DNA of 64,000 nucleotides from Bacteroidales bacterium. GTDB lineage: Bacteria; Bacteroidota; Bacteroidia; Bacteroidales; UBA1402. Each line of letters opens with the position of its first letter. Position 1 is the first letter of the stretch. Of the stretch, positions 8,837 to 18,254 are shown in pieces. A program made the position numbers and the translations under genes. The DNA lies in the NCBI GenBank assembly GCA_021373135.1, contig JAJFTH010000004.1, positions 124,001-188,000 on the forward strand, in the 5' to 3' direction. The notes under the pieces were generated by a model. The model was not told where the DNA came from and did no database searches. It was given only the letters and a program-made list of their open reading frames with translations.

Positions 8837-9168
8837 CTTTCTTGTGTATGTCAATATTACACTGATGTATATCATTAATTGCAAAGGTGTCATTTTTAGA
8901 TTAAAAACCAAAAATATCCGCATTATAATTGAATATTTTTGCATTTTTTCAAAAAAATTAAATTGTTATAAAAACATATTTTCAACCTCAAAATCTTGCA
9001 TATCATAAAATAAATCGCCTATTTTATTGCATTATTTGTAAAACCAGATTACATTTGCGAAAAATTTATAAGAAAGTTTTTTTTGGACTTATTTTATATT
9101 TTATATCGCTATTTTTAATATTGATTTTAAATTAGCGTCACTTACTTAACCTTTATAAATATCAAGAC
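8837..9168. other. AT-rich divergent intergenic region
   Basis: 332 bp between the RlpA and sensor-kinase starts. Apart from the plus-strand promoter at 9027-9057 I see only AT-rich sequence. The in-frame upstream extension of the RlpA frame (8837-8944) has no good signal peptide and is treated as non-coding. Confidence 0.5.
9050..9057 (+). promoter_or_regulatory. Promoter of the PAS sensor-kinase operon (TTG-N20-TACATTTG)
   Basis: TACATTTG with a TTG at 9027-9029, 20 bp upstream, the spacing expected of a Bacteroidota -33/-7 promoter. The leader to the ATG at 9169 is about 105 nt. Confidence 0.6.
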
Positions 9169-11007
9169 ATGAATTCATTGGATTACGATGCAGTCTTTGA
9201 TCTCCTTTTAAAAAATTCCTCCACTTGTGATCTATTAATTGACCTTGACGGAAATATTTACCGCTACAATGAAGCCTATAAAAACCTGATCGGATATGAC
9301 GAAGAAGAAATCAAACATCAGGCAAACACCCTATATGTTTCTCAGGAAGCTTATGAAAGAGAAATAGCTTTTGTTGACCAAGTCCTTTCAGGTGAAAAAT
9401 CAGATGTCAAGTTCAGATCATCCAGACTGACTAAAAGCGGAAAAGTCGTACAGGTTGAAGTTACATCCCTGGTTTTTAAAGACCATCTTGGGCACCCCAA
9501 TTTTGTTCTTAAAAGAATTGTTGACATCACAGAAAAAGTCCAGATAGAAGAAGAAGAAAAGAAACAACAACTTTACCTGCAGACCATCCTTGATGAAATG
9601 CCCCTCAACATCTATTTCAAAGACCTTGAAAGCAGGTTCATGATATTGAGTAAGTGTAACATTGACTTTCTTGGCTGCAAATCCATAGATGAAGTCAAAG
9701 GGAAAACCGACTTTGATTTCTTTCAGGAAGAACATGCCCGACAATCTTATGAAGATGAACAGTATATCATCAAAACCGGCAAGAACATCGTTAAAGAGGA
9801 AAAAGAAGTCCGCAAAAACAACAAAATCACCTATGCTTTAACCAATAAAGCAGCTCTAAAAGATCAGGACGGAAATATCATTGGTACCTACGCCATTTCC
9901 AAAGACATTACAGCCATCAAGCTGGCAGAGGAAAAGACCAAAAAGATGAACATAGAACTGGCAACGAAAAATGCCAAACTCGAGGAAACCATCGAAGAAT
10001 TGAGCCGAACTCAAAATAAATTGATTTTTGCTGAAAAAATGGCAGCATTGGGCAGCCTGATCGGTGGCATCGCACATGAAATCAACACCCCGCTTGGTGC
10101 CATCAAAGCCAGTTCATCAAACATCCAGGATGTTGTCGAGAAAATCAATGTAGACTTGCCTTGGGTCATCAATCACGCCTCTCCTGAAGAAATCTGCTGG
10201 CTATTCAAACTGATCAACGAAGTTGATGCCAGGGACATTTCGGTTTTTACCAAAGAAGAACGTAAGAGAAAACGGGAATTGACCGAATTGTTCGAAGATA
10301 ATCAAATCGAGAATGCCCCCAATATCGCTGATACCATCGTTTCATTGAGAATAAGCCAAAGTAATGAAAGTTTACTCGAGATGATTAAATTGCCCAATAC
10401 ACAGAGTCTGTTGCAGATACTTAAAGTTCTATCCTCGCTAAAACGCAATGCCAACAACATTGCTGTTTCCGTTGAGAAAGCCTCCAGTGTGGTTCGTGCT
10501 TTAAAGAATTACATCTACAAAAACAATCAGGGAGAATGTGAAGCCTGCAATCTGAGAGAAACGATTGAAACAGTTCTGGTTTTGACTTCAAATATGATCA
10601 AACACAGTAAAACAGAAATTGTCACTAAATTTGAGTCCATTCCTTTGGTCTTTTGTAAGCAGGATGAAATGTGTCAGATATGGACCAACGTCATCACCAA
10701 TGCCATTCAAGCCATGGGAGAAGGAGGAACACTTGAAATCGGCACGACCTTATCGAAAAATGATACCATCAAAATCTGGTTTAAAGACACAGGTTGCGGC
10801 ATCTCTGAAGAGGTGAAACCACGTATCTTCGAACCCTATTTTACGACAAAGGGAAAAGGAATCGGAACTGGGATGGGGCTCGATATTTCCAGACAGATTG
10901 TTGAAAACCACCATGGTAAGATTTATTTTGAATCCGAGATGGGAAAAGGTACCACTTTTTTCATAGAAATACCTATCAATCAGGATGCTGCTAAAATAAA
11001 AAAATAA
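9169..11007 (+). CDS. Cytosolic PAS-PAS sensor histidine kinase with interrupted DHp domain
   Basis: 612 residues with no membrane segment. PAS domains occupy about 10-125 and 135-255, followed by a short coiled coil. The H-box is in GGIAHEINTPLG (His303). The second helix of the dimerisation domain appears only near residues 428-450, so roughly 110-130 residues are inserted inside DHp. The HATPase_c domain follows, with N-box (VITNAIQAM), DTGCGI and GTGMGLDISRQI. The kinase should sense a small-molecule or redox cue in the cytoplasm and autophosphorylate. The next gene starts 9 bp downstream and encodes a receiver-kinase protein, the likely phosphoacceptor partner. Confidence 0.88.
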   Translation: MNSLDYDAVFDLLLKNSSTCDLLIDLDGNIYRYNEAYKNLIGYDEEEIKHQANTLYVSQEAYEREIAFVDQVLSGEKSDVKFRSSRLTKSGKVVQVEVTSLVFKDHLGHPNFVLKRIVDITEKVQIEEEEKKQQLYLQTILDEMPLNIYFKDLESRFMILSKCNIDFLGCKSIDEVKGKTDFDFFQEEHARQSYEDEQYIIKTGKNIVKEEKEVRKNNKITYALTNKAALKDQDGNIIGTYAISKDITAIKLAEEKTKKMNIELATKNAKLEETIEELSRTQNKLIFAEKMAALGSLIGGIAHEINTPLGAIKASSSNIQDVVEKINVDLPWVINHASPEEICWLFKLINEVDARDISVFTKEERKRKRELTELFEDNQIENAPNIADTIVSLRISQSNESLLEMIKLPNTQSLLQILKVLSSLKRNANNIAVSVEKASSVVRALKNYIYKNNQGECEACNLRETIETVLVLTSNMIKHSKTEIVTKFESIPLVFCKQDEMCQIWTNVITNAIQAMGEGGTLEIGTTLSKNDTIKIWFKDTGCGISEEVKPRIFEPYFTTKGKGIGTGMGLDISRQIVENHHGKIYFESEMGKGTTFFIEIPINQDAAKIKK

Positions 11008-11016
11008 AATACTAAA

Positions 11017-12204
11017 ATGAAGCAAGCTATTATATGCGTTGACGATGAAGATATCATCTTAGAGGCATTGAAAGACCAACTAGGTCCTTTTTTTGAAAAT
11101 CAGTATATGATTGAAACCTCTACGACAGCAGAAGAAGCATTGGAAATTTATGATGAACTGATTGAAAGCAATTATGAAGTTCCGGTAGTGATATCTGACT
11201 ATCTGATGCCAGGCATGCGTGGTGATGAATTTCTCATCAAAGTTCATGAAAAGAACCCCAACACTTTAAAGATCCTTCTGACAGGGCATGCCAATATTGA
11301 AGGCATCACCAATGCCATCAACAAAGCCAACCTCTATCGATACATACCGAAACCCTGGGATCGCGACGACCTGATTCTGACAGTCCGTGAAGCTGTTAGA
11401 AGTTTCTTACAGGAAATCGAAATCAAGAAGCAGAACATTGAATTGGAAGCCGTCAACAATAATTTGGAGAAATTGGTTGTTGAACGCACCCACGAACTGG
11501 AAAAAGCAAATGCTACCAAAGATAAATTCTTCTCAATTATTGCGCATGACCTCAAAAACTCTTTTACAGGGCTTCTCGGTTATTCAGACATATTACTTTC
11601 TGACTTTGACCGTTTTCCGGATAAAGAGAAAAAGGAACTCGTATCTGCCATACGCGAGGTATCGGAAAGCACTTACAAGCTTCTTCAAAACTTGCTTGAC
11701 TGGTCAAGCGTACAAACTGGCAATATAGCATTTAACCCTGAAGAACTTGATCTTGGAGGATTCCTGACGGATGAATTTAAATTACAGCAGACTTTAGTAG
11801 TTGAGAAAGGCTTGACTATTAAATTCCATACAAAAGATGGCGTCAGGGTAAAAATTGATAAAAATATGATTTCGAAGGTCGTTCGAAATATCATCTCCAA
11901 TGCTATCAAATATACAAAAAATGGAGGTCATATCGAGATTACCCTCAACAACGATGACAAATTCGCATCTGTATCCGTAATCGATTCAGGCATTGGAATC
12001 AACAAAGAGAATATCAACAAACTATTCAAGGTGAACGAGAATTATAAGACGCACGGCACCAACAATGAAGAAGGCACCGGTTTAGGCCTTATTTTAAGCA
12101 AAGAGTTTCTCAATAAAAATGGTGGAGACATTACTGTCGAATCCAAAGTCGATTGTGGAACAAAAGTCACTTTCAATCTGCCACTTAATAAAGCACTTAA
12201 ATAA
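11017..12204 (+). CDS. Receiver-histidine kinase (REC-HisKA-HATPase) protein
   Basis: 395 residues. An N-terminal receiver domain (about 1-125) has the acidic pocket in VDDED, the phosphoacceptor Asp in VISDYLMPGM, LLTGH, and the KPW motif after the conserved Lys. A coiled coil (about 130-165) leads into HisKA with FFSIIAHDLKNSFTGLLGYS. HATPase_c follows with NIISNAIKYT, DSGIGI and GTGLGL. The architecture is an inverted hybrid: a receiver controls its own kinase, so it can pass a signal onward. The receiver is of the subtype also found in front of HD-GYP and cyclase outputs. Nine bp separate it from the PAS kinase, so the two probably form one operon and phosphorelay. Confidence 0.88.
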   Translation: MKQAIICVDDEDIILEALKDQLGPFFENQYMIETSTTAEEALEIYDELIESNYEVPVVISDYLMPGMRGDEFLIKVHEKNPNTLKILLTGHANIEGITNAINKANLYRYIPKPWDRDDLILTVREAVRSFLQEIEIKKQNIELEAVNNNLEKLVVERTHELEKANATKDKFFSIIAHDLKNSFTGLLGYSDILLSDFDRFPDKEKKELVSAIREVSESTYKLLQNLLDWSSVQTGNIAFNPEELDLGGFLTDEFKLQQTLVVEKGLTIKFHTKDGVRVKIDKNMISKVVRNIISNAIKYTKNGGHIEITLNNDDKFASVSVIDSGIGINKENINKLFKVNENYKTHGTNNEEGTGLGLILSKEFLNKNGGDITVESKVDCGTKVTFNLPLNKALK

Positions 12205-12235
12205 ATTACAAATCAATCATTCATATTTTTTTCGA

Positions 12236-13009
12236 TTAATGACATTTTTGGGTAGGAAAACTTAAATTTTCAACAATCGAGTAATGAATTATTCGGCTAT
12301 AATTGAAAGGTATCCTGACCCTTAAAAGAAATTTATTCTCATCCATATTCCAAGAAGAAGAGATGGTACCATAAAGGAATTTATAGGAACATTTTATTCC
12401 GGTTGGTCCAAAACCAAAAGATGGATCAATCCAAAACTTTCCTAAATTCATATTTATATTGACCATATCTGCCAATGAATCGTAAAAATGTCCGAAATAA
12501 TTTGAGGTAGCCTCCTTGAAATCTGATTGTGAACCCTCCAGAAAATCTTTTGTAATAGACGAAAAACTACTAAGCAATAATTCACGGTAACTCTGTACAA
12601 GCAACCGGACATTTAACTGATAAGCATACACCTGAGTAATACTTGACAAAATCCCCTGAAAATCTGTTTTTTTAAAATTCATATCGTCCGACTGATTCCC
12701 AACCAACCCGCTATTTATTCTGACCCAGTCAGAATGAAACTCATTCCTTAAATCCGGACTCTTAAAATAACTATGATCATGAAAGTTCATGAGCATGCTA
12801 TTCTTGTTGTCTATCCAATTCCAGTAAGCCACATCGAGGCTGTCATGTCTCTGAAATTTAACGGTAATCAAATCCTCAATATCAACGATTTCATTTGAAA
12901 GATAAGAACTTGTCCTATCTAAAATCGCTACAGGCTCTGTCGCACAAACCAGAAGGTCTGATGCGACAAACAAGCACAGGGACAAAACCGTCAATTTAAA
13001 TATCGACAT
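12236..13009 (-). CDS. Secreted protein of unknown function
   Basis: From the ATG at 13009 the protein has 257 residues with a clear signal peptide (about 1-22, ending near LLVCA). The mature part is rich in Asn, Ser, Phe and Tyr and shows no cysteine or catalytic pattern I recognise. The C-terminal third (KFLLRVRIPFNYSRI and neighbours) could be outer-membrane beta strands. It is divergent from the MFS gene and convergent with the sensor-kinase operon. It may be restricted to close relatives. No function proposed. Confidence 0.65.
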   Translation of the reverse strand: MSIFKLTVLSLCLFVASDLLVCATEPVAILDRTSSYLSNEIVDIEDLITVKFQRHDSLDVAYWNWIDNKNSMLMNFHDHSYFKSPDLRNEFHSDWVRINSGLVGNQSDDMNFKKTDFQGILSSITQVYAYQLNVRLLVQSYRELLLSSFSSITKDFLEGSQSDFKEATSNYFGHFYDSLADMVNINMNLGKFWIDPSFGFGPTGIKCSYKFLYGTISSSWNMDENKFLLRVRIPFNYSRIIHYSIVENLSFPTQKCH

Positions 13010-13112
13010 TTCAACTTCCATTTTTAAGAGTGCCGGAAAGCTTTAAAGGTAATAAAAAACAAAATCATATAAAAAATTATTCTTTTTCACATCCGGATAT
13101 TCAAAAATCCCG

Positions 13113-13120
13113 TAGCTTTG
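13113..13120 (+). promoter_or_regulatory. -7 element (TAGCTTTG) deciding the MFS gene start
   Basis: TAGCTTTG, 17 nt before the ATG at 13138. If it is used, the in-frame GTG at 13030 cannot be the start. Confidence 0.5.
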
Positions 13121-13137
13121 AAGAAACTATCATTCAA

Positions 13138-14457
13138 ATGAGGAGAAGAAATTCCGATAAAAATGCTTCTGATAAAAGTTCTGCCATTAAGAATATATTT
13201 CGCTCACTGCATTACAGAAATTATCGGCTTTTTTTCGGCGGACAAAGTCTCTCACTGATAGGCACATGGATACAAAGAATCACCATTCCATGGCTAGTCT
13301 ATCGTATGACAGGCTCCCCTTTATTATTGGGAGTAGTGGGCTTTGCCGGTCAGATTCCGACTTTTATTCTATCTCCTTTTGCCGGCGTTCTGACTGACCG
13401 TTGGAATCGATACCGCATCCTTATTTCCACACAGGTTCTATCCATGATACAGGCTTTAATTCTGGCTATTCTTTATATGACCGGACATGTCGAGATTTGG
13501 AACATCCTATTGTTAAGTATCATTCTTGGCTGTATCAATGCATTGGATACACCAGCCAGACAATCTTTTATGTTTGATCTTGTGGATGACAAAAAAGACC
13601 TTGGAAATGCCATAGCCTTGAACTCCATTATAGTGAATGGAGCCAGATTGCTTGGACCGTCCATCGCGGGTATCCTGATCGCGTCTTTTGGGGAAGGCGT
13701 TTGTTTCACGATAAACGGCCTAAGCTATATTTTCGTCATCTGGTCGCTGATCATGATCAAAGTGAAGCCTCAACCCAGATCTGAAAATATACCCAATGTC
13801 TTTAGAGAGATGAAAGAAGGTTTCAATTATACTTTTAGTTTTAAACCTATCAAAGCCATCATCCTTTTACTTGCATTGATCAGCTTTATGGGTATGCCTT
13901 ATTCTGTCTTGATGCCTGTTTTTGCCAAAGACATTTTTCATGGAAATTCGAACATCTATGGTTTTCTGATGGGAGCATCCGGAATAGGAGCTTTTGCAGG
14001 AGCCTTCTACCTGGCATCAAAAAAAACGGTACTTGGCTTGGAAAAATTGATTCCACTGGCAGCAGGAATTTTCGGTATCGGACTTGCAGCCTTTTCTTTA
14101 TCCCGTCTTTTTACACTTTCCATGATCCTCATGGTTGCAACAGGTATGGGCTTTATGATGCAGATGGCTTGCAGCAACACCATCTTACAGACCATCACGG
14201 ATGATGACAAGCGAGGGCGTGTCATGAGCTTTTACACCATGGCTTTTATGGGAACTGCACCTTTCGGAAATTTGCTTGCGGGCACTCTGGCGAGTTGGAT
14301 CGGCGCGCCAAACACCTTATTGATTTGTGGCCTGTTTTGTGTTTTTGGTGCTTTGGTCTTTATAAAGAAACTTCCTGATATTATAAGATCGATCTCTCCA
14401 ATTTACGCCAAAATGGGCATTATTCACAGTTTTTTGTTATGTTTGCTGTTGATTTAG
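13138..14457 (+). CDS. MFS efflux transporter (EntS/MFS_3-type)
   Basis: The ATG at 13138 gives 439 residues; an in-frame GTG at 13030 would add a 36-residue polar extension upstream of the apparent promoter. Twelve membrane helices are expected. The sequence carries the FFGGQSLSLIGTWIQRITIPWLVYRMTGS start, the LSPFAGVLTDRWNR motif A and the NALDTPARQSF signature of the MFS_3 (TIGR00900/EntS-like) drug or siderophore exporters. The likely role is proton-driven export across the inner membrane; the substrate is unknown. It precedes the peptide-transporter gene by 31 bp on the same strand. Confidence 0.85.
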   Translation: MRRRNSDKNASDKSSAIKNIFRSLHYRNYRLFFGGQSLSLIGTWIQRITIPWLVYRMTGSPLLLGVVGFAGQIPTFILSPFAGVLTDRWNRYRILISTQVLSMIQALILAILYMTGHVEIWNILLLSIILGCINALDTPARQSFMFDLVDDKKDLGNAIALNSIIVNGARLLGPSIAGILIASFGEGVCFTINGLSYIFVIWSLIMIKVKPQPRSENIPNVFREMKEGFNYTFSFKPIKAIILLLALISFMGMPYSVLMPVFAKDIFHGNSNIYGFLMGASGIGAFAGAFYLASKKTVLGLEKLIPLAAGIFGIGLAAFSLSRLFTLSMILMVATGMGFMMQMACSNTILQTITDDDKRGRVMSFYTMAFMGTAPFGNLLAGTLASWIGAPNTLLICGLFCVFGALVFIKKLPDIIRSISPIYAKMGIIHSFLLCLLLI

Positions 14458-14488
14458 TTCGTGACTATATACTCAAAATTTTAATACA

Positions 14489-16177
14489 ATGTTTAAAGGG
14501 CAACCAAAAGGACTTTTCGTAACAGCATTTGCAAACTTGGGAGAGCGGTTCGGTTATTATACCATGATTGCTATCTTCGTTCTCTTTTTACAGGCAAAAT
14601 ATGGTTATTCAGAAGCTGATGCAGGAAGCATCTATGCTACTTTTCTAATGTTTGTTTATTTTCTGCCGCTTTTTGGAGGTATTGTTGCTGACAGATGGCT
14701 GGGGTACAAAAAAACAGTAACCATCGGAATCGTCATCATGTTTGTGGGTTACTTATTGCTGGCTTTTCCAAATATTTTGGGCGGTAAGGAAATGATTGCC
14801 ATCTACACTGCCTTGGGCGTGATTTCGCTTGGCACAGGTTTGTTTAAGGGTAACTTACAAGCCTTGGTCGGTAAACTCTACGACAATCCGAAATATGAAA
14901 GCAAACGCGACAGTGGCTTCAGCGTTTTTTATATGTTCATCAATTTGGGAGCCATGTTTGCTCCAACCGCAGCTCAGGGCGTGGTCAACATTGTAATGAA
15001 CAAGTCAAGTCTCACCTACGATTCCCGAATTCCGGAGCTATTTCACAAGATGGACACAAGTGGTTTGACAGAAAGTGCCAAGGAGGGCTTTCTGACCATA
15101 GCCCAAACACAAGATGCATCTGTAACCATGGATAGTTTGCATACTTTCGGAAGTCAATACATCAATACGTTGGGTGGCGCCTATCAACTCGGCTTTGGGG
15201 TTGCCTGTCTGAGTCTGGTCGTTTCATTGCTGATCTTTATTCTGGGCCGTAAAACCTATCAAACTTCCAAGGTCAGTGATAGTAATGCTTCCAGTGGAAG
15301 TACACAAGTGGATGAGATGTCCGGGAAAGAAATAAAAGAGCGCATGGTCGCTTTATTCATGGTATTTGCAGCCGTCATCTTCTTTTGGATGGCTTTCCAT
15401 CAGAATGGTTTGACCCTCACCTACTTTGCCCGCGACTATACGGACACTTCCGTCGGACGGTTCACCAATATTTGGTTTGACCTCTTCACCTTGATACCGG
15501 TGGTCATTACGTTGGTCTGCGCCTTTTTAACAGTCAAAAGATATGATATTCAGACCAAAAATGTTTTTCGTAAAAGATTGATATTTGGTATTTTGGCTAT
15601 AGTCTGTGGTATCTGGGCTTATGTCCGTATCAGCGGTTTTGCGGTAAGCAATCCGTTTACACCTCAACTTTTCCAACATTTCAACCCGTTCTTCATTGTT
15701 GTGCTGACTCCGGTTTCAGTAGGTCTGTTCAACTGGTTGTCCAAGAAAGGCAAAGAGCCCTCAGCTCCACGCAAGATTGCTTATGGAATGTTGGTCGCTG
15801 CAGTGGCTTACATTCTGATGTCTCTCGCATCTATCGGCCTGTTGAGTCCGATGGACCGTGGTGATATTGTCGATTATTCAAGAGTCACCCCCTACTGGCT
15901 GATATCCACTTATCTGACACTGACTATTGCTGAGCTTTTCATCAGTCCGATGGGTATCTCCTTTGTTTCAAAAGTTGCACCACCCAAATACAAAGGCATG
16001 ATGCAGGGCTGTTGGTTTGCCGCTACTGCCGTAGGCAACTTCCTGATTCAGATTGGTTCACATTTCTGGAGCAGGGTTCCATTATGGTCTTTGTGGTTGA
16101 TATTTGTTGTTTGTTGTTTTATTTCAGCTGTTTTCATGTTTTCTATCATGAAAAAGTTAGAAAAGGTAGCTGCATAA
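14489..16177 (+). CDS. POT/PTR-family proton-coupled oligopeptide transporter
   Basis: 562 residues with about 12-14 membrane helices. The N-terminus has the POT signature ERFGYY (Glu19-Arg20), then DRWLGYKKTVTIG and the GLFKGNLQALVGKLYD motif. The canonical ExxERFxYY is NxxERFxYY here (Asn16). A loop of about 80 residues after helix 5 carries several Thr/Ser-rich segments. The protein imports di- and tripeptides with protons. The asparaginase gene starts one base after its stop, so peptide uptake and amino-acid breakdown appear co-expressed. Confidence 0.9.
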   Translation: MFKGQPKGLFVTAFANLGERFGYYTMIAIFVLFLQAKYGYSEADAGSIYATFLMFVYFLPLFGGIVADRWLGYKKTVTIGIVIMFVGYLLLAFPNILGGKEMIAIYTALGVISLGTGLFKGNLQALVGKLYDNPKYESKRDSGFSVFYMFINLGAMFAPTAAQGVVNIVMNKSSLTYDSRIPELFHKMDTSGLTESAKEGFLTIAQTQDASVTMDSLHTFGSQYINTLGGAYQLGFGVACLSLVVSLLIFILGRKTYQTSKVSDSNASSGSTQVDEMSGKEIKERMVALFMVFAAVIFFWMAFHQNGLTLTYFARDYTDTSVGRFTNIWFDLFTLIPVVITLVCAFLTVKRYDIQTKNVFRKRLIFGILAIVCGIWAYVRISGFAVSNPFTPQLFQHFNPFFIVVLTPVSVGLFNWLSKKGKEPSAPRKIAYGMLVAAVAYILMSLASIGLLSPMDRGDIVDYSRVTPYWLISTYLTLTIAELFISPMGISFVSKVAPPKYKGMMQGCWFAATAVGNFLIQIGSHFWSRVPLWSLWLIFVVCCFISAVFMFSIMKKLEKVAA

Positions 16178-16178
16178 A

Positions 16179-17228
16179 ATGTTTGAGATGAGCGAAACTA
16201 AATCCAGGTCTGTATTATTGATATGTACAGGAGGAACCATCACAATGTCTGTGGATCCGGGAACAGGTTCGCTCACACCTTTCAGATTCGATCAATTGTA
16301 TAAACAAATTCCGGAACTGAACAAATTCGACTTCAACATAGATTTTGTCCAATTCAATCCTTTGCTGGATTCATCTGAAGTCGGTCCCAAAGAATGGATC
16401 TCGATGGCTGAAACCATTTATCATGCCTATGGCAATTATGACGGCTTTGTTGTGTTGCACGGTACAGACACCATGGCTTATACAGCCTCAGCATTGAGCT
16501 TCATGTTGGAACATTTGCAGAAACCGGTCATACTCACAGGATCGCAGTTACCTATAGGAATGATTCGTACCGATGGGAAGGAGAACCTGATAACTGCTAT
16601 TGAGATTGCGGCAGCCAAGGAATATGGTTCTGCTTTGGTTCCAGAGGTTTGTATTTTCTTTGAGAATACACTCTGGAGAGGCAATCGTACGACCAAAAAG
16701 AATGCGGAATTGTTCAATGCATTCGGTTCCTATAATTATGCTGCATTGGCCACAGCGGGGGTTCATATCCGTTACAACCGGACGGTGATTCATCATGAAC
16801 GCGGAGAAAGAGAACTGATCCTGCACAGGGCTTTGGATACCAATATTGCTATTCTGAAGTTATTCCCAGGCATTTCAGAGGCTTATGTGGAGGCTGTCTT
16901 CAATACGCCTGGACTCAGAGCTGTCGTGCTTGAAAGTTTCGGTGCAGGGAATGCACCTTCTTCTCAATGGTTGATAGACCTTCTTAAAAAAGCCACCGAT
17001 CATGGAATCGTCATCGTCAATGTGACCCAATGCAATACAGGAAGTGTTGAAATGGGACGTTATAAAACAAGTGTTCACCTGCATGATGCAGGAGTCATCA
17101 GCGGCTATGACATCACGACCGAAACCGCAGTGACCAAACTGATGTTCCTGCTTGGACACTATCAGGATTCTGAAACAATTTGCAAAGAGATGGGACGATC
17201 TTTCTGCGGTGAAATGACTGTGGAATAA
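16179..17228 (+). CDS. ansA: Type I L-asparaginase (AnsA)
   Basis: 349 residues. Both asparaginase signatures are visible: LLICTGGTIT (first catalytic Thr) near residue 12-21 and VVLHGTDTMAYTASAL (second Thr with Asp) near 88-103. There is no signal peptide, so it is the cytoplasmic low-affinity AnsA type that hydrolyses asparagine to aspartate and ammonia. The C-terminal half (VLESFGAGNAPS, VNVTQCNTGSVEMGRY) matches the allosteric domain of type I enzymes. A second ATG three codons in is an alternative start. It overlaps the transcript of the peptide transporter and converges with the hydrolase gene 8 bp away. Confidence 0.92.
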   Translation: MFEMSETKSRSVLLICTGGTITMSVDPGTGSLTPFRFDQLYKQIPELNKFDFNIDFVQFNPLLDSSEVGPKEWISMAETIYHAYGNYDGFVVLHGTDTMAYTASALSFMLEHLQKPVILTGSQLPIGMIRTDGKENLITAIEIAAAKEYGSALVPEVCIFFENTLWRGNRTTKKNAELFNAFGSYNYAALATAGVHIRYNRTVIHHERGERELILHRALDTNIAILKLFPGISEAYVEAVFNTPGLRAVVLESFGAGNAPSSQWLIDLLKKATDHGIVIVNVTQCNTGSVEMGRYKTSVHLHDAGVISGYDITTETAVTKLMFLLGHYQDSETICKEMGRSFCGEMTVE

Positions 17229-17236
17229 AATAGATA

Positions 17237-18202
17237 TTATTTCTCCTGACGAATAAAAGCAAGCATTTTTTCCATAAACTCGTCTGGCGATTCCATACAA
17301 GTGAAGTGTCCGGCATCCGGCATCAACCGGATTGTTGCATTCGGACAGACCGCAGCCATGCGTTGCATCGATTTCTTGCTGGCCATCGCGTCATGCAGAC
17401 CAATAATCAACAGTATGCGCGGTTGCTTTTTCTGATTTTTCAACAATCGGTCGGCCTGATAACCTATCAGGGGATCTGTCTCAGGATTGAGCAACTGCCA
17501 TCCTTTCCAATGATCCACCATGCTATTGAGTTTGTCTGAAATTTTCCTATAGTTTTCACCGGTTACAGAACGCATCGCTAATTTCCATTCTCGTTTATAG
17601 GCATTCAAGCCGCCGCTTTTTAATTCTTCAACCTTTTTCATTTTCATGGTAAAAACCGTATCATTATACAACTTCAGTATATCCGGAGGCATTTGGGTAC
17701 GATCAGGAAAGTCACTCAATGCACCGGATGTCATAGTTGCCGTTATCACCCTTTCAGGGTACAATGCCACGAAATCGGCCAGGGCCATTCCTCCCAGTGC
17801 CAATCCGGCAAAGTGTGCTTTCTTAATACCCATCCCATCCATCAGGTTTTTCAAATCATCTGCATGCAAATAGCCATAACCGGATTCCGGCGAGCCTGAT
17901 TTTCCATAACCCCGCAAATCATAGCGAATGACCCTGAAATGCTTTGCCAGTTTATAAAACACGTCATCCCACATACGGCAATCGAGCGTTTGCTCATGCA
18001 AGAGGATGAGCGGTTCACCTTGACCCGCTTCTTCATAATACAAATTAACGAACGGAGATGTCGGTTCCAAAATATTATAAATTCCTGACAATGCATTTTT
18101 TGTCACAGTAGGAACCGCGACATATCCGGTTTTCACTTTTGGTTTACTGCACGCCGACAAAACAAAGACGGCGGCTAACAGCATATATATGAACTTTTTC
18201 AT
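17237..18202 (-). CDS. Alpha/beta hydrolase-fold lipoprotein lacking the catalytic serine
   Basis: 321 residues with a lipoprotein signal (VLSAC, Cys18). The alpha/beta hydrolase fold is complete: LILLHEQTLDCRMWDD, YDLRGYGKS, the elbow, the acid in IGLHDAMAS, and His in DAGHFTCMESPDEF. The nucleophile elbow, however, reads GLALGG, with Ala135 where family members carry Ser; the codon is GCA at 17798-17800. With acid and histidine kept, this is either an inactive binding protein or an enzyme with another nucleophile. Location should be the periplasm, anchored by lipid. Monocistronic. Confidence 0.85.
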   Translation of the reverse strand: MKKFIYMLLAAVFVLSACSKPKVKTGYVAVPTVTKNALSGIYNILEPTSPFVNLYYEEAGQGEPLILLHEQTLDCRMWDDVFYKLAKHFRVIRYDLRGYGKSGSPESGYGYLHADDLKNLMDGMGIKKAHFAGLALGGMALADFVALYPERVITATMTSGALSDFPDRTQMPPDILKLYNDTVFTMKMKKVEELKSGGLNAYKREWKLAMRSVTGENYRKISDKLNSMVDHWKGWQLLNPETDPLIGYQADRLLKNQKKQPRILLIIGLHDAMASKKSMQRMAAVCPNATIRLMPDAGHFTCMESPDEFMEKMLAFIRQEK

Positions 18203-18254
18203 TAACTTCTCAAAATAAACGGGTCACTATGTCGTATTCTCATTCGGTAAATTT

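Noticed and set aside
8857..8883. Possible fifth regulatory site upstream of the RlpA-like gene (TTACA then TTGCA)
   Set aside because: The spacer is 17 rather than 16 and the TTCACA half-site is missing.
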